A stretch of 64,000 nucleotides of DNA from contig JACATO010000043.1 in NCBI GenBank assembly GCA_018389105.1, positions 1 to 64,000 of the forward strand, written 5' to 3'. The notes under the pieces are model-generated. The model was not told the DNA's origin. It worked only from the letters and a program-made list of their open reading frames with translations, and ran no database searches. Positions 21,372-32,470 of this stretch are shown here, piece after piece. Every line of letters starts with the position of its first letter. Position 1 is the stretch's first letter. This stretch comes from Nautilus pompilius (lineage: Eukaryota > Mollusca > Cephalopoda > Nautilida > Nautilidae). A program made the position numbers and the translations under genes.

Positions 21372-24365
21372 GGAAGAGAACGGAACCAGTAAGGCTCTGC
21401 GGCCTAACTTATCTTTATTAGCTGTTCCAGGCAGCCGTGGATTTGGACCCAAATTTTGAGGCGGAGTTTACAGTCTGAAAGGGGTTTCTTTGACCAGCTG
21501 AGATGAGATCCAACACACAAGTCAAAGCAGTCCGCCTTGCACAGGTATTTCCAGGTCGGTAAAACACCTGCCGGCCTATCGATGACGCCTGACAGCCCAG
21601 TAGAGACGCCTTCTCTCCACGTGGCGCTGGCACCGAACAGCTGCCGGTGATGAGGAAGTGGAGTCGGACCCTGATGATCTGCCACAACCCGTTCCCTCCA
21701 ATTGATACTCTACCCTCGCCCAACACCATCTCATCTCCATATGTAAATCATCTGTACTAAATTTGTGTTCACATTTTTTTTTCTTCTTTGGCCGGGGTGA
21801 ACAGGAGGCACACTTTGGGAAGTTTCGGGAACGCATCTGTTTTAACACTTCATGTACCGTTGGGCTCGCTTTGCGCAGATTTATTGTTGATGGTAAACGT
21901 GTGTTTCTAGGCGAGAGGAAGATTAACTACACCCAGAGTCTATGAATAAGCAAATTCCTGCACAAGAAAAACATGTCTGGAATAACGTACAGAGTTAATT
22001 TCAAGGAGATCACGTATAGGTAAAATTAATAATTTTAGTAATAAATCAGAATCATAATTGATTATACTATACGCTACAAACTTAGTAATTCGCAACTCGC
22101 GATGTATTTTTTTTTTCTAGTAAACAAACAGTGCACGAAGCTTCCTTAGCAGACTCGTGTCCTGGCATTGGAATCAAAGGACATCTCACGGCAGCGAGCT
22201 GGAGAGGTGGAAGGTGGCATCCTTAGTGAATAGGCCAGCTACCTACGCGCGGTGGCGAGTTTCTAGAGTGGTGGGTCAGGACTAAAGCACTATGAAACTT
22301 CCGCTAGACATACGTAGAGAACCCTACTAAAAGTCTCCAGCTGTAGATGAGAGAAGAAAGCCACGAGGAGAAGAGACCATGTCTTTGAGGTACGTACACA
22401 AAAACCGACCCGCTCCCTGCCGGGATTCAGAATAGGGCTTTAAACTGTAGCCCTCTGGTGGACTACCGCTGTATGAAAGGGGCAAGGTTACTGGCAACCA
22501 ACCCGACAGTCACATTATGGTTGTTGTACAGCAGTTATTGCAGTTTTACAGTTGAAGGTTTGAAAATATGAAAACGAATTCTTCTACGTTAGCATTACTC
22601 TTGGTCAAGTCTACAGCATTTACTATATATTACGCTCGGTGTCTAGATCAAATTGTGTTTTAAATAGTTTTGCAACCATTAAAATTCTTTTAAGAAATTG
22701 GTAGATTAAGTTTTTAAAATTTTTGAAATTGTTTTGCTTTTTAAATCCGAGATTTGCAAAATATTTGACTGAAGAGTAATTATGCTTAGCCATAAAAAAT
22801 ACCAGCGAGTAGCATTCAAGGACACAAGGAAAGAAAATTCTGCTAACATTGGCAGACGAGGTAAAAAGGGTTAATTGACTATACAGTACTGTGGTCACTA
22901 TATATATATATTCATTATCAAGGTCACTGCAGTGGACGTTTGACGTGCGTATTATGGATATCTGTCACGAGGGGCCATTTCGCGTGGGTGAGATGAACAC
23001 CCTGAACGGTTGTCCGTCTCGCTCTCGTCGATGCTATAGGTCGCTAATTATAGACGTCGTGATTCATAGAAGTGTTACAGCTTCACACAATTAGCTTTAG
23101 GGATATTTCAGTTCACCGGCCGTTTGTTTTGGTAATATTTATCGTCTCACCGGCACTGTGTACAACACGTCTTCGTGTGCCTTTACGTGCGGACATCTAA
23201 ACGATCCGTCTTCCGGGTCTACGTTTCACGTTCACATTTAGTGCTGTTTTAAACCACGAAGAGTGTCGATAAAGAAGATTTTGTTAAACGAACCTCTTCT
23301 CTGCACGCTGTATCCCCCCTCTCTTTTTAAAGAACTGTTGGGTTACTTTTCTTTTCTTTTCCAAGTTGAAGCAAAAATCTCCAAACCATCCGGGTACTCC
23401 ACGTTGATGACAGCCATTTCTAAATTGCTGCAGCCCACTCGGGAAAATGAAAAAAAAATAATAATAATCAACGAATACAGCGAGAAAAGAGAATTTTAAG
23501 AAATTGTCAAGATCCTCAGCCGCTGAGGACCAAACACTTTTGACACGTATTTACTTTTGCCTCTTGATCCCCCACCAAAGCAATTAGCGGTGGTTGTTGT
23601 TGTTTTCTTTAAAAAAATTGATTCTAAAAAACCCAGAAAACTTCTCCTTTAATTAAGAATTAATGAAGCACAAAAATCCCGTATTAAGAGTCGCTGTTTG
23701 TGATTCGCTTTCGCAATTGTTCGAAGGATATAATTAGCATTCTCGTATCGATACTTGTAGAGCCGTGGCCTTGTTGTTTCTGAGGTCTTGTGACGTGAGT
23801 AAAACGAAAGTAACCACATCAGAGCCTACGAGCATCATACAACACACGTGAGTGGGTGGGGGAATACATCTATGACGTCACCATTCACATTTGAATTTCG
23901 TCGAAGGTTAAAATTTCTTTGGCGTGCAAAGTCATGTTTAGCAGATCTTTTGCAGTTCTAGTATTGGTAGATTCGGTTTATGTAGGCTAAGTTGATATGT
24001 TGGTCGTAATTTGACTAAGCTCCGTACTGGACCCAATTAAAGATGGCGGGGGGGAGCGAGCTGTGTGTACTATAGACATTAGTGATTTAAAGAGTTTGGT
24101 CTGGTTGGGGGGTCAAGGTGACCTATAATTCAACGGAACCTCATCAGTGGGGAAAGATTCCATCCTCATTTTCCAACCTGGCTTATAGACGGTTTAGGAA
24201 TAAACATCTTCTTTTATTATGGAAAATGTTTAGGCGAAGGGGACAACAGAACCGACCGTTTCTTCATCCGTAGAAAGAGACTGAATCTACAGTTTGCAGC
24301 AGCATTAGGTGCTGGTGGTTTCTTAGAACAGTATTTAAAAAACTTTTTTTTCGTAAGCAAAGCTT
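21369..24365. other. No recognisable gene; possible SINE remnant near 22.4 kb
   Basis: Unique sequence. CTGCCGGGATTCAGAAT at about 22418 resembles a reversed, degenerate tRNA B-box region. A TGACGTCA site lies at about 23873. Open frames at 21404-21848 (minus) overlap each other and show no domain. Confidence 0.45.
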
Positions 24366-24383
24366 TATTATTATTATATATTA

Positions 24384-24432
<49 letters not shown>

Positions 24433-24452
24433 TATTATTATTATTATTATTA
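24366..24452. repeat. (TTA)n microsatellite
   Basis: TTA triplets with a few TATA slips. Confidence 0.96.
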
Positions 24453-24934
24453 CAGATTCTGGTAAGGTTTAATAGGTGAGAGGAAAGAAAGTCTACATTT
24501 CCACAACAAGTGTTCAGATTAACTGTCGTTTTCCAAATAACTGTGACAGTCCGTTCTTAAATGAATCTGTTTCTTTTAACTCGTGAATTACTGTTGGCCT
24601 GAATACGAGAAGTTTCCGTGCACAAGTCGCTCCGTTAATTTAAAAACAGAATGCGGTAATAGGAGAACATTTTAAATGTCAACAAGACCGTGCGTCAAAC
24701 GAGGCATAAATCAAATAGCGAGATCCATCGTTTGTTAAAAGACCGACTCTTACGGCAAACACTGCAGTTTTAAAACGTATAAACGCTTAGATGAATGTGT
24801 AATGGTTGTAAGTCAAGGATTTTTCAGAATCGTATTGCGTGTCAAAAATATTTCTTCATACAGCTATAAATCCTATTGTAAAGCTAAATAAAAATAAGAG
24901 AATTTCAGATGAACCCCAGTGTGGCGTTTGTAGA
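24453..24934. other. No recognisable gene
   Basis: Unique AT-rich flank of the 65-bp satellite; nothing identified. Confidence 0.7.
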
Positions 24935-27268
24935 TGCTGACGTAATTAAAAGAGACCGCCGGCGCGGTAACCACGTCACTACGAGCCGAGTCGTCAAGCT
25001 GATGACGTAATTAAAAGAGACCGCCGGCGCGGTAACCACGTCACTACGAGCCGAGTCGTCAAGCTGATGACGTAATTAAAAGAGACCGCCGGCGCGGTAA
25101 CCACGTCACTACGAGCCGAGTCGTCAAGCTGATGACGTAATTAAAAGAGACCGCCGGCGCGGTAACCACGTCACTACGAGCCGAGTCGTCAAGCTGATGA
25201 CGTAATTAAAAGAGACCGCCTGCGCAGTATTCACCTCACTGTGAGGCGAGTCGTCAAGCTGATGACGAATTAAAAGAGACCGCCTGCGCGGTAACCACGT
25301 CACTACGAGGCGAGTCGTCAAGCGGATGACGTAATTAAAAGAGACCGCCGGCGCGGTAACCACGTCACTACGAGCCGAGTCGTCAAGCTGATGACGTAAT
25401 TAAAAGAGACCCGCGGCGCGGTAACCACGTCACTACGAGCCGAGTCGTCAAGCTGATGACGTAATTAAAAGAGACCGCCTGCGCAGTATTCCACCTCACT
25501 GTGAGGCGAGTCGTCAAGCTGATGACGAATTAAAAGAGACCGCCTGCGCGGTAACCACGTCACTACGAGGCGAGTCGTCAAGCTGATGACGTAATTAAAA
25601 GAGACCGCCGGCGCGGTAACCACGTCACTACGAGGCGAGTCGTCAAGCTGATGACGTAATTAAAAGAGACCGCCGGCGCGGTAACCACGTCACTACGAGG
25701 CGAGTCGTCAAGCTGATGACGTAATTAAAAGAGACCGCCGGCGCGGTAACCACGTCACTACGAGGCGAGTCGTCAAGCTGATGACGTAATTAAAAGAGAC
25801 CGCCTGCGCAGTATTCACCTCACTGTGAGGCGAGTCGTCAAGCTGATGACGAATTAAAAGAGACCGCCTGCGCGGTAACCACGTCACTACGAGGCGAGTC
25901 GTCAAGCGGATGACGTAATTAAAAGAGACCGCCTGCGCGGTAACCACGTCACTACGAGGCGAGTCGTCAAGCTGATGACGTAATTAAAAGAGACCGCCTG
26001 CGCGGCAACCACGTCACTACGAGGCGAGTCGTCAAGCGGATGACGTAATTAAAAGAGACCGCCTGCGCGGTAACCACGTCACTACGTGGCGAGTCGTCAA
26101 GCTGATGACGTAATTAAAAGAGACCGCCTGCGCGGTAACCACGTCACTACGAGGCGAGTCGTCAAGCGGATGACGTAATTAAAAGAGACCGCCTGCGCAG
26201 TAATCACGTCACTACGTGGCGAGTCGTCAAGCTGATGACGTAATTAAAAGAGACCGCCTGCGCAGTAATCACGTCACTACGTGGCGAGTCGTCAAGCAGA
26301 TGACGTAATTAAAAGAGACCGCCTGCGCAGTAATCACGTCACTACGAGGCGAGTCGTCAAGCAGATGACGTAATTAAAAGAGACCGCCTGCGCAGTAATC
26401 ACGTCACTACGTGGCGAGTCGTCAAGCAGATGACGTAATTAAAAGAGACCGCCTGCGCAGTAATCACGTCCACTACGTGGCGAGTCGTCAAGCTGATGAC
26501 GTAATTAAAAGAGACCGCCTGCGCAGTAATCACGTCACTACGTGGCGAGTCGTCAAGCAGATGACGTAATTAAAAGAGACCGCCTGCGCAGTAATCACGT
26601 CACTACGAGGCGAGTCGTCAAGCAGATGACGTAATTAAAAGAGACCGCCTGCGCGTAATCACGTCACTACGTGGCGAGTCGTCAAGCTGATGACGTAATT
26701 AAAAGAGACCGCCTGCGCAGTAATCACGTCACTACGTGGCGAGTCGTCAAGCAGATGACGTAATTAAAAGAGACCCGCCTGCGCAGTAATCACGTCACTA
26801 CGAGGCGAGTCGTCAAGCAGATGACGTAATTAAAAGAGACCGCCTGCGCAGTAACCACGTCACTACGTGGCGAGTCGTCAAGCTGATGACGTAATTAAAA
26901 GAGACCGCCTGCGCAGTAATCACGTCACTACGAGGCGAGTCGTCAAGCAGATGACGTAATTAAAAGAGACCGCCTGCGCAGTAATCACGTCACTACGTGG
27001 CGAGTCGTCAAGCTGATGACGTAATTAAAAGAGACCGCCTGCGCAGTAATCACGTCACTACGTGGCGAGTCGTCAAGCAGATGACGTAATTAAAAGAGAC
27101 CGCCTGCGCAGTAATCACGTCACTACGTGGCGAGTCGTCAAGCTGATGACGTAATTAAAAGAGACCGCCTGCGCAGTAATCACGTCACTACGTGGCGAGT
27201 CGTCAAGCAGATGACGTAATTAAAAGAGACCGCCTGCGCAGTAATCACGTCACAACGAGGCGAGTCGT
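24935..27268. repeat. 65-bp satellite, about 36 copies, with higher-order structure
   Basis: The unit starts GATGACGTAATTAAAAGAG, continues through a GC-rich part and CACGTCACTACG, and ends GAGTCGTCAAGC. The period is 65 bases with a few 64- or 66-base units. Copies sort into types: CCGGCGCGGTAACC with GAGCCGAG at the left, TGCGCGG with GAGGCGAG in the middle, and TGCGCAGTAATC with GTGGCGAG at the right. A divergent type (GTATTCACCTCACTGTGAGG followed by GATGACGAATT) occurs at about 25227, 25486 and 25811. A nine-unit block of about 584 bases is repeated (25124-25363 and 25708-25947 give nearly identical translations). Each unit carries TGACGTAA, a bZIP-type site, and a reversed TGACG half-site. 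No ORF here should be taken as coding. Confidence 0.97.
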
Positions 27269-29149
27269 ACGTAACACGGTAGCATGAGACATCCCAAATT
27301 AGCAGTAATCTATAAATGTGGGGGATATTAATATTTGGCAATAAATAAAGTTTTAAAATGTTAATGTTGCTGAAAATACTTTCGAGGTTTTTAATTTTTT
27401 TTCTTTTTGGAAATTTGCTTTTAGTCATATACAAACAGATGACATGACATGGCCAAGATCACGACAATCACCCAGTTCAGTCAGACTTAAAGTCTCACTA
27501 TCAGGTCTACCTGTATGCTGCTGGACAGCTGTTCCGACATTTAGATGTCTTAAAACATTTTCCGATCTACGTGAAACGCAAAAGAAAAAAATATGAAAAG
27601 GATTTAGTATCTTTTGAAAAAAAACAAACTGAATGGGATTTATTGGAAGGATGTACTGGATCGTCCCTTTGAAGGAGTTAGCGCTGGATTTAATGCTAAA
27701 AAAGAAACTAGAAAAGAAATCCTTTTGTCAATCGATTACATTTATCGTCAGCTACACTGGGAGCTACATTTATATGAAATCGCACACGCAGAATTAGATG
27801 GCACTTTTAGTGAGCTCTAGGGGAAGTAGTGGTAGCTATTTAAGACCTTTAGTCGTAAATAAGACAGCATCCATTTGGTTGAAGATTAACTCCCCCCCCC
27901 GTCGTGTATATCTATTCATGTTAGCACCGGAAACCGGGTCTGTTTTGTTGAATCAACTTGTACTAGTTTTTTTCCGCAAACAGGAATTAATCGCGTATTC
28001 CTGAAACAGTGAAAGAATTGAGTTCGACTGATTGTTCCAGTGATTGGTAACAGCCGCATTTTGAAGTTTATAAGCCAGGCAGGCTGCGCGTGCCTGTCAT
28101 AAACCGGTGCCATCCGAGAGTACAAGAGAAGGAATGACGGAATGGAGCTCCGAGGAAGATCAATCGCGACACTTCTGTAGAATTTATCATCTAATCTGGC
28201 AAATTCCTGTGAAAATCAAGAGTTCCAACAACAGATAAATAAAAAACAAACCTTTTATAACGAGAGAATCGTCGGCTCAACGGCATTTGTTTCATAGTTT
28301 TAAATTATAATTCTTTATAGATTTGAATCGAGAACCACGTCTCAGTGGTGTCTGTTCACTCGCAGCAACCAACAGAATTTACCTGAGTATTCCTGAAAGA
28401 ACCCCCCCTTTTTTGTAGCTTTCCGATCCGTTATTTGCCTAATTATTATACCTATGGTTCCAGTGACTCGTGTTATGATGTCAGGACCGGCGGAAGGTGA
28501 CACGGGTCAGACGTTTCCGGAAGCAGAGAACATCGGGTTTGTAAAATCATTGAATCCGCGGGAAATTAAAAGCGAAATCCACTAGCTTTCTTCGTCGCTA
28601 AACACAAAAGAACTTATCCCGGGTGCTGCGATGATGTTACATTGATACGGTTTGTCCAAAATTTGACTTCTTGGAAATAAAAAAAAAAAAAGAGGCCGAG
28701 CAAGAACAACGGGATTTGAGCTGTCCATCGACTTGGCACATCTCCAGGTCTTCTCGGTAACGGCATCTCTTTGGCAACGAGAATGAATAACACTGGTAAT
28801 CCTATACTTCGGTAGTGTCGAAAGCTCGGTAAAGTATAATAGATTGATACCAATATTTCAGAAGAAGTTCCAGCATTTGATCGGAGTCTTTTATCTGTCG
28901 TAAATTAGGTGTCGTGACTTCATTATATCGTAGGATTCGAGACTAAAATATCTTGTATTGCACACGAAAGGAAAGGTATCCTGAGATTATGAGTGCGAGA
29001 GTGAGGTATAGGATTCTCCATGAACAGAGAAACACTGTTTGCAAACCTATCTCTCTTCCTCCCCTTTGGCTGCCAGCTTTCTTTATTGAACTATCGGGTG
29101 CTACGGTAGACGGCGCCAGCCGTGTTCCTGTAATCAAAAATAATGTCGT
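27269..29149. other. No recognisable gene
   Basis: Unique sequence with C9 at about 27892-27900 and a C7 run near 28401. Frames at 27614-28004 have no recognisable domain. Confidence 0.6.
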
Positions 29150-29352
29150 TCCTTTGCAGTGGATGGGTCAGGCGCGTAACGCACCGAGCTTGTGGCCGTA
29201 GCTGAAGTCCCGTGTTCGAATCCTCTCGGGATCCGGATCGTTTGATGTTTGCCCGAAGCAGGTTTCTTCTCGCTCTTCTGTACCTGCTCGAATTCCATTC
29301 AAAACGCATTCCTACGGTTTCCTCCAACGGTTAAGCAAAAGAAAAAAAAAGT
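29150..29352 (+). repeat. tRNA-derived SINE
   Basis: A tRNA-like head contains GGGTCAGGCG (A-box region, about 29165) and GTTCGAATCC (B-box, 29214-29223). A body follows with CGGTTTCCTCC, and the element ends in an A-rich tail (GCAAAAGAAAAAAAAA, about 29334-29349). Head, body and tail in this order are diagnostic of a SINE. Boundaries are approximate. Confidence 0.75.
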
Positions 29353-30385
29353 TCTGGTAAAGAATTTCTTCTTAATCACCTGCTGCACCTGGCTGTAGTA
29401 GCCGGTCCCTTCTCGGCCGGTGGGGATTTTAGCTCCAGACCAACCACCTGGCTTTGATGGTTACTGAAACGGAACCTATATGGTTTCCGCCGACACCGGA
29501 AGAACTATATCTACGTTCCTTTGCGCCATCTAGTGTTGTAAACCGTTATGCGCAACTATCATGAAGTTGTTTGCGGTCTTTATGGCAAAAGAGTTATGAT
29601 GACGTTATCCATGAACGATCCAAAGGTTTCAGAAATTAAATACAGTATACTGAAATCGAGGACATAGGTTAATTGTTGGGGGGAACCAGGTGATCAGTTT
29701 AGTTTTTTACGGACTAGACTAGTTGTTTCCTCGATTACTATAAATGTATATTGAAACGTGCGAGAAGAAGGTCATTGTCCTACTGCCCCGCTCAGTGCAA
29801 ACTCTAGCAACATTGGATCTCTCATCTTTAAAATCGTCAAACAGCATCTACTAATCTCCTGTTTTGTTTCGTTTTTATTTTATATTTCTTTGCAAATTAG
29901 ATGCTACCTCTCTTCGGTTTCCTGTTGTTTTTCTACACCGCAGATTATTTCAATCACTCTGTGCACTTTAAAATATCGTTTGTCATCGTTTCCGTGTTCA
30001 CTTTATATTGTTCCATTCGTTTAATTGTTTTTTTTTTTCCTTCTATTTATTCAGTTTTAGTTTTGGAACCGCTCGCAGCTACTTCTCTTTGAATCTAATT
30101 ATTTTAAAATGCGTTGGTTATCAGCGTAAAGTCATTCAAATTGTATATCTATTTTTGCACAGATTTTTGCCCATAAACCGGTTAACTCTTTACCTCCTAA
30201 AACCGACAAAAGGGCGCTCATTCGTTATTTCTATACAAAAAACAAATCACATTCACGACCGATACGGGTTTTCATCAAACAAGCAGAATATGATTTTAAA
30301 AAGGGGGGCTCAGGATGTAAATGTATATCCTTAAATTCGCCATTAGCTAATGCGTTAACTGTGTCTACAGCCGCGTTAAGGTGGT
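29353..30385. other. No recognisable gene
   Basis: T-rich unique sequence. Hydrophobic open frames at 29758-30334 overlap in three registers and reflect T-richness. Confidence 0.6.
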
Positions 30386-30989
30386 GGGACGTTCTAACAG
30401 TGCAGCCGTGAATTAAGGGACGTTCTAACAGGGCAGTCGTGAATTGGGGGACGTTCTAACAGGGCAGTCGTGAATTAAGGGACGTTCTAACAGGGCAGTC
30501 GTGAATTAATGGACGTTCTAACAGGGCAGCCGTGAATTAAGGGACGTTCTAACAGGGCAGCCGTGAATTGGGGGACGTTCTAACAGGGCAGTCGTGAATT
30601 AAGGGACGTTCTAACAGGGCAGTCGTGAATTAATGGACGTTCTAACAGGGCAGCCGTGAATTGGGGGACGTTCTAACAGGGCAGCCGTGAATTAAGGGAC
30701 GTTCTAACAGGGCAGCCGTGAATTAAGGGACGTTCTAACAGGGCAGTCGTGAATTGGGGGACGTTCTAACAGGGCAGTCGTGAATTAAGGGACGTTCTAA
30801 CAGGGCAGTCGTGAATTGGGGGACGTTCTAACAGGGCAGCCGTGAATTAAGGGACGTTCTAACAGGGCAGCCGTGAATTAAGGGACGTTCTAACAGGGCA
30901 GTCGTGAATTGGGGGACGTTCTAACAGGGCAGTCGTGAATTAAGGGACGTTCTAACAGGGCAGCCGTGAATTGGGGACGTTATAACAGC
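30386..30989. repeat. 31-bp minisatellite, about 19.5 copies
   Basis: The unit begins GGGACGTTCTAACAGGGCAG and continues with YCGTGAATTAA (Y is C or T), with a period of 31 bases. Variation is almost confined to two spots: C/T in GCAGYCGTG, and AAGGG/GGGGG/AATGG at the junction. The last copy is diverged (GACGTTATAACAG). The period is not a multiple of three, so it is not a protein repeat. Confidence 0.97.
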
Positions 30990-31634
30990 AGATAACGGAG
31001 ATTTTCGGGCGACAAAAACAACGACTGGGCTGATTTCGGAAAGTCAATCCAGCGACGAGAAATTTTTACCCAGTAAACTCCAGCCGAGGATACTGAGTCT
31101 ATTAAACAGGCTTTCATGACGGGAATTAATGTTTCATCAGTAAGCCTCGGGGAGGGGAGGTCGGAACTAGAAGATAATGCGGCAGTGAAAAGAAATCAAG
31201 TACGACTTTTTTATTTTTTCGACGATGTGCAAATGATGGAATACAAACTGCTTTGAGCTTCCCCATCTCCATTTTCTGCTAAACAGATGATGTATAGGTA
31301 CGGTGTTCGGGCCTGCAAGTTCCCAGTGTACATTCGAAAGCAACTTAGCGGATTATGATACATTTTGTTAAAACGTAAAAGGGGAACAGAAGGTGAGGTT
31401 GTTAAATGCTAAAAAAAATATGACAAACGGGGGCGTAGTGGGAGCATTTATAAAGAAGATAAGATCTGATTGTCGTGGGTCCAACACTGCCGCGTTCGAC
31501 GCGATTTGGGGAATTTTCATCAGCACATCACAGCAAACCCCCTTTTTTCCAGTGCGAAATTAGAAAAGGACAGTGATCAGAACCCTTTTTTTGAAAAGAG
31601 AAAACAAACCGTGCGATAGAGATGCGCCAAACCT
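30990..31634. other. No recognisable gene
   Basis: Unique sequence. It lies immediately downstream (minus strand) of the globin first exon and its donor, so it is probably intron if the gene is transcribed as predicted. Confidence 0.5.
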
Positions 31635-31735
31635 AGCTAGTTGGGACCGGGATTCGAACTCGGGTCTCAACGGATTTCTGATAAAATCCAAAACACTTCG
31701 TACACAACTGAACAACTTTGGTATTCCAAAGGCTG
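31635..31735 (-). repeat. tRNA-like sequence, probably SINE head or tRNA pseudogene
   Basis: Read on the minus strand it has GTTCGAATCCCGG (perfect B-box/T-arm), a preceding GAGACCCGA, an anticodon-like stem GGATT/AATCC around TTATCAGA, and an A-box-like GTTCAGTTG upstream. The anticodon loop has eight bases and the cloverleaf is imperfect, so a functional tRNA is unlikely. It lies in the predicted first intron of the globin gene, on the gene's own strand. Confidence 0.5.
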
Positions 31736-31918
31736 AACTGGGCAGGTCCCTGTTTTGTCAGCAACAGGGGTTTGAGACAGAGATATGTCATGGTGTGGGT
31801 AAGATGTATACTTTCGTACTTTCGGAAAAACCTCCCAGAATCGTGTAAAGAAAATGGACTCTGAAACTGGCTTTTTTTTTGTAAATCTCTGGTAATAACA
31901 GAACCGTGAAGGAAAGGC

Positions 31919-31924
31919 ACTTAC
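31919..31924 (-). other. Splice donor of globin exon 1
   Basis: Minus-strand ATGAA|GTAAGT is a perfect consensus donor. It splits the codon of Lys79 after its second base, the phase of the conserved globin B12.2 intron. Confidence 0.85.
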
Positions 31925-32160
31925 TTCATGAACATGATGACGCCAACTTTTGCGATATCGTCCTGGATAATTTTCCACGTCCCCATCACGAAGTCTCTTT
32001 GCTGTTCGGTGAAGCCGGGGCGACTGTCGCAGAGGCTCCTCTGCGACAGAGCCGAGTCGTGGGTCACGGGGAAGCCCTGGGCAGTCTTCGTCAGCTTGGT
32101 GGTCGCCGAGATCTTCCCCTGCTTCTTTAACTTCCTGTTGCGAGAGTAGCCGCCACCCAT
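31925..32160 (-). CDS. Globin, first coding exon (N-myristoylated, globin X/neuroglobin-like)
   Basis: Haem-binding globin, probably a membrane-attached type. Minus-strand ATG 32160 has a strong context (ACCATGG) and opens 78 codons plus two bases. The N-terminus MGGGYSRNRKLKK fits an N-myristoylation signal (Gly2, Ser6) followed by a basic patch; N-terminal acylation is known in globin X and some invertebrate globins. After a variable extension, residues about 50-79 match globin helices A and B: FTEQQRDFVMGTWKIIQDD with the conserved Trp (residue 62), then IAKVGVIMFMK. The exon stops at the B12.2 intron. Residues for haem contact (E7, F8 His) would be in later exons at lower coordinates, which I did not find. 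An upstream non-ATG extension rich in Leu comes from a CAG/CTG repeat and is rejected. Neuroglobin, globin X or cytoglobin subfamily cannot be separated from this exon alone. Confidence 0.85.
32024..32049. other. Perfect 12-bp inverted repeat inside the globin exon
   Basis: The arms CTGTCGCAGAGG (32024-32035) and CCTCTGCGACAG (32038-32049) are separated by two bases. In the mRNA this forms at least a 10-bp GC-rich stem with a small loop, about 110 bases after the start codon, in the segment encoding SLSQRSLCDSR before helix A. Confidence 0.9.
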
Positions 32161-32470
32161 GGTCGGTACACGGCAGGGAGACCGCCACGTCGATACTGAC
32201 TGACTAGGATGATCCACCGGCGGCAGCAGCAGCAGCAGCAGCAGCACCAGCACGAGAAGCCGCGTGGACAAGGTAGACGACGAGCTGCTTCAGTCTACTG
32301 AAAACCCGTCTCTACTAAAACCAGTCCAAAGTCGTCGTCGCTCCCCCGCTTCTCAGCATATCCCGGCGACTCTGACTGGCAGCAGCCTGCTCACCGACTC
32401 GAATCCTCCGCCGGAGAATTAACTCGCCGCTGATTTCTGACCGTCTTTCGTCCAATTCTTGCAATATTTT
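32161..32470 (-). promoter_or_regulatory. Predicted 5' UTR/promoter of the globin gene
   Basis: GC-rich sequence directly upstream of ATG 32160 on the minus strand, containing a CTG triplet run (plus-strand CAG, about 32224-32246). An upstream ATG at 32359 opens a 14-codon frame ending at TAG 32315-32317, about 155 bases before the main start. If transcription begins upstream of it, this uORF could reduce translation. Beyond about 32470 the sequence turns AT-rich. No TATA box is evident. Confidence 0.45.

Noticed and set aside
24935..27268. CRISPR-like regular direct repeats (also 30386-30989)
   Set aside because: Units are head-to-tail with no unique spacers, and the DNA is eukaryotic. These are satellites.
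31635..31735. Functional tRNA gene
   Set aside because: B-box is perfect but the anticodon loop has eight bases and stems are imperfect; a SINE head or pseudogene is more likely.
31667..32188. 173-codon minus frame overlapping the globin exon
   Set aside because: It is in another frame and reads across the splice donor into intron; only the globin frame has family similarity.
32161..32271. Leu-rich N-terminal extension of the globin frame that looks like a signal peptide
   Set aside because: It has no ATG start and comes from a CTG triplet run; the ATG at 32160 has a strong context and restores the myristoylation signal.
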